Shown: piece after piece, positions 59,615 to 64,000 of the stretch
Layout: every line of letters begins with the position of its first letter
Numbering within the stretch: the stretch's first letter is position 1
From: Paraburkholderia hiiakae
GTDB taxonomy: Bacteria > Pseudomonadota > Gammaproteobacteria > Burkholderiales > Burkholderiaceae
Reading direction: 5' to 3'
Assembly: GCF_904848665.1 (NCBI RefSeq)
Contig: NZ_CAJHCQ010000007.1
Location: 310,001 to 374,000 of the forward strand
Length of the DNA stretch: 64,000 bases
Translations under genes and position numbers: made by a program
The notes under the pieces: model-generated
Seen by the model: the letters and a program-made list of their open reading frames with translations, nothing else
Told to the model about the DNA's origin: nothing
Database searches by the model: none

Positions 59615-60781
59615 ATGCTGACTACGCTCGCCATCGCCAATTACCGCTCGCTGCGCGAGCTCATCGTGCCGCTTGGCGCGCTCAACGTCGTGACCGGCCC
59701 GAACGGCAGCGGCAAGTCGAATCTCTATCGCGCGCTGCGCCTGCTCGCGCTCACGGCGCGCGGCGGCGTGATTCCGTCGCTGGCGCGCGAGGGCGGCCTG
59801 CAATCCACGCTTTGGGCGGGCCCCGAGCGTTTCTCGCGCGCGGTCGCCGCGGGTGAATACGCAGTGCAGGGCACGGTGCGCAAGGATGCGGTGAGCCTTC
59901 GGCTTGGCTTCGCGGGCGACGCGTTCGGCTACGCGATCGATCTGGGCTTGCCGCTGCCTTCGTCCACCTCGCAGTTTTCGCTCGACCCGGTCATCAAGCG
60001 CGAGTGCATCTGGAGCGGACCGATCCTGCGACCTTCGGCGTTGCTCGTGGACCGCCAGGGGCCGATGATCCGCATCCGTGACGCCTCGGGCGAATGGACG
60101 ACGCTCGCGCAGCCCGTCGCCAGCTTCGACAGCATGATGACCGAGTACGCCGACCCGCGCAGCGCGCCTGAAATGATCGCCGTGCGCGAGCAGATACGCT
60201 CGTGGCGCTTCTACGACCACTTCCGCACCGACGAGCACGCGAGCGCCCGCCAGGTGCAGATCGGCACGCATTCGCCGGTGCTCGCCGACGACGGCGCAAA
60301 CCTCGCCGCCGCGCTGCAGACGATCCGCGAGATCGGCGATGGCGAGGCGCTCGATACCGCCGTCGGCGACGCCTTTGCGGGCGCGCGCGTGGAGATCGTG
60401 AATCACGAAGGCCGCTTCGAGGTGGCGCTGCGCCAGGAGGGGCTATTGCGGCCGCTGCGCGGCGCGGAACTCTCCGACGGGACCTTGCGCTACCTGCTGA
60501 TCGCGGCGGCGCTGCTGAGCCCGCGGCCGCCCGGCCTGCTGGTGCTCGACGAGCCCGAAACGAGCTTGCACCCGGACCTCCTGCCGTCGCTCGCACGGCT
60601 CATCGCGCGGGCGTCGCGGCACTCGCAGGTCATCGTGGTCTCGCACGCGGCGCGGCTCGTCGCGGCGCTGGAGCGCGAAGCGGGCAGCCAGTCGGTCGTG
60701 CTCGAGCGGCGCCTCGGCGCAACCGGATTCGCCGATCCGGACACGCTCGACGTGCCGGCGTGGAAATGGCCCGCCAGGTAG
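59615..60781 (+). CDS. Predicted ATPase, SMC/RecF-like (COG4637 type)
   Basis: 388 aa. Walker A is GPNGSGKSN (28-36), the ABC-like signature region is LSDGTLRYLLIAAALLS and Walker B is LLVLDEPETSLHPDL with Asp312-Glu313, followed by the switch VVSHAARL. There is no TOPRIM or nuclease domain, so it is not an OLD nuclease, and no coiled coil long enough for SMC. Such proteins are widespread as predicted ATPases without an assigned role. It lies between otsA and a glycosyltransferase on the same strand, 112 bp after otsA. Function unknown. Confidence 0.87.
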   Translation: MLTTLAIANYRSLRELIVPLGALNVVTGPNGSGKSNLYRALRLLALTARGGVIPSLAREGGLQSTLWAGPERFSRAVAAGEYAVQGTVRKDAVSLRLGFAGDAFGYAIDLGLPLPSSTSQFSLDPVIKRECIWSGPILRPSALLVDRQGPMIRIRDASGEWTTLAQPVASFDSMMTEYADPRSAPEMIAVREQIRSWRFYDHFRTDEHASARQVQIGTHSPVLADDGANLAAALQTIREIGDGEALDTAVGDAFAGARVEIVNHEGRFEVALRQEGLLRPLRGAELSDGTLRYLLIAAALLSPRPPGLLVLDEPETSLHPDLLPSLARLIARASRHSQVIVVSHAARLVAALEREAGSQSVVLERRLGATGFADPDTLDVPAWKWPAR

Positions 60782-61044
60782 GCCGCGTGGGCAAACGCAC
60801 GAGTTGTTTCGGCGTGTAACACCGAATAGAAATTGAAAGACTGACGGCGCACGCGGCCGGCTTGCCGAATAATGGGATAACTGATGGGACAACCGCCGCG
60901 GCACCGATGCGTGGCCAGACTCGACCCCGCAACAATCCGTGCTAACCCGAGGGGAGCACGGGCCGCGGACGCCGCCACTGGCTGGCTTAGAATGAGCAGC
61001 ACCGCAAGAACGGGCAATGCGGCCCCGTTTCCTGGAGACACTCG

Positions 61045-62112
61045 ATGAGAATTGCGCAGATCGCCCCGCTGACCGAATCGGTCCCGCCGAAGCTTTATGG
61101 CGGCACCGAGCGCGCCGTGTCATACATCACCGAAGCGCTGGTCGAACTCGGGCACGACGTCACGCTTTTCGCGAGCGGCGATTCGCTCACGAGCGCGAAG
61201 CTCGAGCCCGTGTGGCCGCGCGCGCTGCGGCTAGACCCCGGCATTCGCGACCGTATTGCTCCGCACATGCTCCTGATGGAAATGGTGCGCCGCCAGGCCG
61301 ACCAGTTCGACGTGTTGCATTTCCATATGGACTACTACTCGTTTTCGGTGTTCAAGCGCCAGGAAACGCCGTTCGTGACGACGCTGCATGGCCGTCTCGA
61401 CTTGCCCGAGCAGCAGCCGGTCTTCGATACGTTCAACACCGCGCCGGTCATCTCGATTTCGAATGCGCAGCGTCAGCCGTTGCCACAAGCGCGTTGGCTG
61501 CGCACGGTCTATCACGGCCTTCCCGAGACGCTCTACACGCCGCAGCCCGTGGAGCAGCGCTATCTTGCGTTTCTCGGCCGTATCTCGCCGGAAAAGCGCG
61601 TCGACACGGCAATACGCATTGCCGGGCGCTGTGGGTTGCCTATTCGCATTGCCGCCAAGGTCGACGAAGCCGACCGCGAGTATTTCGAGCGCGACATCAA
61701 GCCGCTGCTCGCGCTGCCGCACGTCGAGTATGTGGGCGAGATCAACGACGGCCAGAAGGCCGAATTCCTCTCGGGCGCGCATGCGCTGCTGTTCCCGATC
61801 GACTGGCCGGAGCCGTTCGGCCTCGTGATGATCGAGGCGATGGCGTGCGGCACGCCCGTGATCGCGTTCAATCGCGGCTCGGTGCCGGAGGTGGTGGAAG
61901 AGGGCGTAACGGGCTTTATCGTCGAGGACGAGATTGGCGCCGTGGCGGCGGTGAACCGCCTCTCGCGCGTTCCGCGTGCGGGTGTGCGGCGCCACTTCGA
62001 AGAGCGTTTTACCTCGCACCGCATGGCGCAGGAGTACGTGCAGGCGTATGAGGCCGTGATTCGCGCGAACAAGCGCTCGCGCTTCAAGGTGATCGATACG
62101 TCCGCGAGCTGA
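61045..62112 (+). CDS. Glycosyltransferase family 4 protein
   Basis: 355 aa retaining GT-B enzyme. It starts MRIAQIAPLTESVPPKLYGGTERAVSYITEALVELGHDVTLFA, the typical donor-side entry with the Gly-rich loop, and has the E-x7-E motif in PEPFGLVMIEAMACGTPVIA near 252-271 and FLGRISPEKRVDTAI at the start of the second domain. The nucleotide-sugar and acceptor are unknown. CTGGAGACA lies before the ATG. The 263 bp upstream contain TTCGGCGTGTAACACCGAA near 60808, an imperfect inverted repeat that could be an operator. Confidence 0.9.
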   Translation: MRIAQIAPLTESVPPKLYGGTERAVSYITEALVELGHDVTLFASGDSLTSAKLEPVWPRALRLDPGIRDRIAPHMLLMEMVRRQADQFDVLHFHMDYYSFSVFKRQETPFVTTLHGRLDLPEQQPVFDTFNTAPVISISNAQRQPLPQARWLRTVYHGLPETLYTPQPVEQRYLAFLGRISPEKRVDTAIRIAGRCGLPIRIAAKVDEADREYFERDIKPLLALPHVEYVGEINDGQKAEFLSGAHALLFPIDWPEPFGLVMIEAMACGTPVIAFNRGSVPEVVEEGVTGFIVEDEIGAVAAVNRLSRVPRAGVRRHFEERFTSHRMAQEYVQAYEAVIRANKRSRFKVIDTSAS

Positions 62113-62135
62113 GCCCGCGGACGTCCGGTGCGCGC

Positions 62136-62723
62136 TTAGAGGTCGAGCTTCGTGATCTTCGTGCCGCCGAGCGAGAGGTCGCCGATCAGCCCGCTGTTGG
62201 TGAGCACGAAGACCTGCACGGGCTTGGTGGCCGTGGTGGTGTCGATCGTGCCGTTCGCACCGACCTTCACGAGCGCAACCGATGCGTCACCGCCTGCCGA
62301 CCAGCCGCTCGAATTGCGGAATTTCGCGAGCGCGTCTTCCGTCATGAAGAGATAGATGACGGACTTCGACTGCACGCCGAGCGTTGCGCCGACCGAAGCC
62401 GACGACGTGCTGTAGAAGCCAACCGTGCTACCGCCCACGCGCAGCGCGCCGTCGCCGTGCTCGCCGCCCACGCCGATGCCCGCCTGAATCACGCGCGGAA
62501 ACACGAGGATGCCGCGAGCTTTGCTGACCAGCTCGCGCGAGCCTGGCACCGTCTGATAGAGGCGTGAAAGCGTAGCGTCGACGTCGGCGTTGATCGACTG
62601 GGCGCGCGACGCGTCGGTCGCGGCGTTGGGTGCCTGGCTGCCGGTGGTCGTGCAGCCCGAGAGCGCTGCCGCGCCGATGGCGATCGCGACAGAAGCCCTC
62701 AAAAAGAAGCGAGATGCGGTCAT
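62136..62723 (-). CDS. SYLF/YSC84 domain lipoprotein
   Basis: 195 aa. Lipoprotein signal MTASRFFLRASVAIAIGAAALSGCTTT with lipobox LSGC (Cys24). The SYLF domain spans about 45-195: SKARGILVFPRVIQAGIGVGGEHGDGALRV, STSSASVGATLGVQSKSVIYLFMTEDAL and GDLSLGGTKITKLDL. Eukaryotic SYLF proteins bind phosphoinositides and actin; bacterial ones are periplasmic lipid-binding proteins of unclear role and often stress-induced. It ends 22 bp from the convergent glycosyltransferase gene. Confidence 0.92.
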   Translation of the reverse strand: MTASRFFLRASVAIAIGAAALSGCTTTGSQAPNAATDASRAQSINADVDATLSRLYQTVPGSRELVSKARGILVFPRVIQAGIGVGGEHGDGALRVGGSTVGFYSTSSASVGATLGVQSKSVIYLFMTEDALAKFRNSSGWSAGGDASVALVKVGANGTIDTTTATKPVQVFVLTNSGLIGDLSLGGTKITKLDL

Positions 62724-62851
62724 CTTGTTCTCCGTTCTGGTTTCCGGGCGCCGCGATGTCGCGGCGACCTTTTGTTATACCTGAACGTCCCGATCCGCAC
62801 TTTGAGGCTGCGCAGCACAAACGCTGCGCGGTGGCGCATGCACGAAAAACG

Positions 62852-63295
62852 CTAGTGTTCCGGCACTGGCTTGGCCGTGGGTCGCCGCAGGGCGCGCTTC
62901 ACGCCGCCGATCAGCATGCCGATCGCGAGCAGCACGGCAGCGGGCACGACCCAGTAACCGACGAATGCGTGCCACAAATAGCCCGCGAGCGTCGCGCGTC
63001 GTACTGCGTATTCGTCGCGTGCTTCCTGCTGGCGCTGCGCGTTCGCCGCGAGCACCGCAGCGGGGCAACCGGCCGCACGCGCGGTTTCGGGCGCGCCGTG
63101 GCAGCGTAGCGCGGCGCCGGCGTCACGCTCGGCGTCGGTGAAGGTCCAGCTTGTCAGCGCCCGCTGCAAATCCGCGCGGTTGTACGCCATCTCGTCCTGA
63201 ACCTCGCGCACCACGACGATCATCACCGGTACGAGCCAGAAGGTGATCACCATCAGCCAGCGGCGAAACCAGCGGTTCTTGTGTCTCCATGCCAT
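62852..63295 (-). CDS. Two-helix membrane protein of unknown function
   Basis: 147 aa. A basic start (MAWRHKNRWFRR) and a membrane helix at about 13-30 (WLMVITFWLVPVMIVVV) are followed by a periplasmic domain of about 75 residues with two cysteines (ALRCHGAPETARAAGCPAAV) placed 12 apart, which could form a disulphide. A second helix follows at about 108-129 and the tail is basic. Both ends would be cytoplasmic by the positive-inside rule. I do not recognise the family. It lies 128 bp upstream of the SYLF gene on the same strand. Confidence 0.65.
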   Translation of the reverse strand: MAWRHKNRWFRRWLMVITFWLVPVMIVVVREVQDEMAYNRADLQRALTSWTFTDAERDAGAALRCHGAPETARAAGCPAAVLAANAQRQQEARDEYAVRRATLAGYLWHAFVGYWVVPAAVLLAIGMLIGGVKRALRRPTAKPVPEH

Positions 63296-63552
63296 CTGCG
63301 CCTCCGTTCGATGCCTTTGGCATCAACGTCAACGCGGCAGCCCGATGGCTAATGTGTGATTTCGCGGGGAGGGGCCGCCGCTCCAGCCATCATAGGAGAA
63401 AAACGGCCAGGCCGAATGCGCGCGAATACGCCAACCTGCCCAAATCCGCGCACTTTCACGTGCTTTTGCATGCTTCGACGATGATTCGCACAACCGAAGA
63501 CGCAGGCGCGCGGAGATTGAGAAGACGCTGCAACGCACAAAACCGGCCCATG
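63296..63552. other. Intergenic region without recognisable content
   Basis: The gap up to psiF is 330 bp in all; apart from the psiF terminator at 63553-63585 I see no gene, repeat or promoter that I can support. A short open frame on the plus strand has no start site or family resemblance. Confidence 0.5.
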
Positions 63553-63585
63553 AAAAAACGCGCCGCAGCAAACGCTGCGGCGCGC
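63553..63585 (-). terminator. Terminator of psiF
   Basis: On the minus strand CGCGCCGCAGC and GCTGCGGCGCG form an 11-bp stem with loop GTTT, followed by TTTTTT. It lies 41 bp past the psiF stop. Confidence 0.92.
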
Positions 63586-63625
63586 GGATCCTGCAGTTGC
63601 ACTAGCGTGCCTGAACTCGCCTGGC

Positions 63626-63934
63626 TCAGCTCTTCGTCGAGAGGCACGTCTTCATGAAAGCCTTGCGGTCGTCGCCCTTCTTGTCGCCGGCGTGGGCGTT
63701 GCACGCCTTCATCCGTTCCTGCTGGGTCATCGTCGGAGCCGGGGCGCCGGCGGTCGAAAGGCACTGCTTCATGAATGCCTTGCGATCATCGCCTTTCTTG
63801 TCGCCGGCCTGGGTGTTGCACGCCTTCATCTTGTTCTGCTGGCTGTTCGCCGCGGGCGCGGCGGTTTGCGCGAACGCCGGCGCGGCCAGCACGCCGCCCA
63901 GCACGATTGCAGCAATGACGGATTGCATCTTCAT
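63626..63934 (-). CDS. PsiF family periplasmic repeat protein
   Basis: 102 aa. Signal peptide MKMQSVIAAIVLGGVLAAPAFAQ, then two PsiF repeats of about 25-30 residues, each NKMKACN or ERMKACN, a Gly-Asp-Lys-Lys-Gly-Asp-Asp-Arg-Lys core and FMKxCLS. Each repeat has a Cys pair (KAC and KxC) likely to form a disulphide. psiF in E. coli is phosphate-starvation inducible; function unknown. The repeats are almost identical in DNA as well (63626-63710 and 63750-63830), suggesting recent duplication or correction. Own terminator downstream. Confidence 0.92.
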   Translation of the reverse strand: MKMQSVIAAIVLGGVLAAPAFAQTAAPAANSQQNKMKACNTQAGDKKGDDRKAFMKQCLSTAGAPAPTMTQQERMKACNAHAGDKKGDDRKAFMKTCLSTKS

Positions 63935-64000
63935 CGTTCACTCCCTTGAATTTGGATTTGGACGTTCTGACTAGCCGTGCGGCCAGGCCGTGTAGGGCCG

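Noticed and set aside
63626..63934. The tandem repeat in the PsiF protein as a novel architecture
   Set aside because: Two repeats with paired cysteines are the normal organisation of PsiF in E. coli and relatives; only the DNA-level similarity is mildly notable.
1..64000. Mobile elements, prophage, CRISPR arrays, integration sites
   Set aside because: No transposase, integrase, recombinase or phage gene was seen, no direct repeats with spacers, and the three tRNA genes have no partial copies downstream.

Overview
The window is an ordinary, gene-dense, GC-rich (mid-60s percent by eye) chromosomal segment of a betaproteobacterium. Protein sequences and gene order (mfd/ispD/ispF, ompR-envZ, tig-clpP-clpX-lon-hupB-ppiD, ispZ-bolA-parvulin, selO-msrB, mltG-tmk-holB-tatD) point to Burkholderiaceae, most likely Paraburkholderia, Caballeronia or Burkholderia. 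I saw no insertion sequence, prophage, integrase, CRISPR array or rRNA. All genes look intact except mfd, which is cut by the window edge.

Layout. 1-3.1 kb: 5' end of mfd, diverging from ispD-ispF (non-mevalonate isoprenoid pathway), a palindromic terminator and a membrane acyltransferase. 3.1-5.9 kb (minus strand): a 2-Cys peroxiredoxin and the ompR-envZ two-component pair. 6.2-10.4 kb: a small secreted protein, a DUF1800/DUF1501 pair and a convergent squalene-synthase-like gene with altered active-site motifs. 10.4-12.9 kb: tRNA-Leu(UAG), a MarR regulator and glycerate kinase. 13.3-22.5 kb: a proteostasis block (trigger factor, ClpP, ClpX, Lon, HU, tRNA-Val, tRNA-Asp, PpiD) whose genes are mostly separated by terminators. 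22.6-29.7 kb: a lipoprotein, a TesA-like esterase with a divergent YbbA-like ATPase, pgi, the NAD(P)HX repair enzyme and a DadA-like oxidase. 30.2-34.2 kb: purL. 34.4-35.6 kb: a class II Fic AMPylase gene whose promoter is embedded in a regular array of six operator half-sites. 35.6-39.5 kb (minus strand): ispZ-bolA-parvulin and selO-msrB. 39.7-46.6 kb: a fatty-acid beta-oxidation cluster (acyl-CoA ligase, hydratase/dehydrogenase, nicotinamidase, thiolase, Dabb protein, thioesterase). 46.7-51.6 kb: oxidoreductases, a hydrolase, NRDE/TANGO2 and YgfZ. 51.7-55.3 kb: mltG-tmk-holB-tatD. 55.4-64 kb: ankyrin protein, Rap1a/Tai-like protein, MscS channel, otsA, a COG4637-type ATPase, a GT4 glycosyltransferase, a SYLF lipoprotein, an unknown membrane protein and PsiF.

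How the genes work together. Much of the content is housekeeping: protein quality control, nucleotide synthesis, replication clamp loading and peptidoglycan termination. The accessory signal I consider most worth following is the Fic locus. Six copies of GCGGCGAWTA lie as two identical plus/minus/plus triads with constant 17-bp steps. They overlap a sigma70-like promoter placed so that the mRNA would start at or next to the Fic ATG, and the encoded protein ends in a winged helix that could bind the array. A second AMPylase family member, SelO, is encoded about 2.3 kb away beside msrB. Other points to check are a 12-bp-period repeat array before hupB, the altered squalene-synthase homologue, and an operator-like inverted repeat over the promoter of the beta-oxidation genes.
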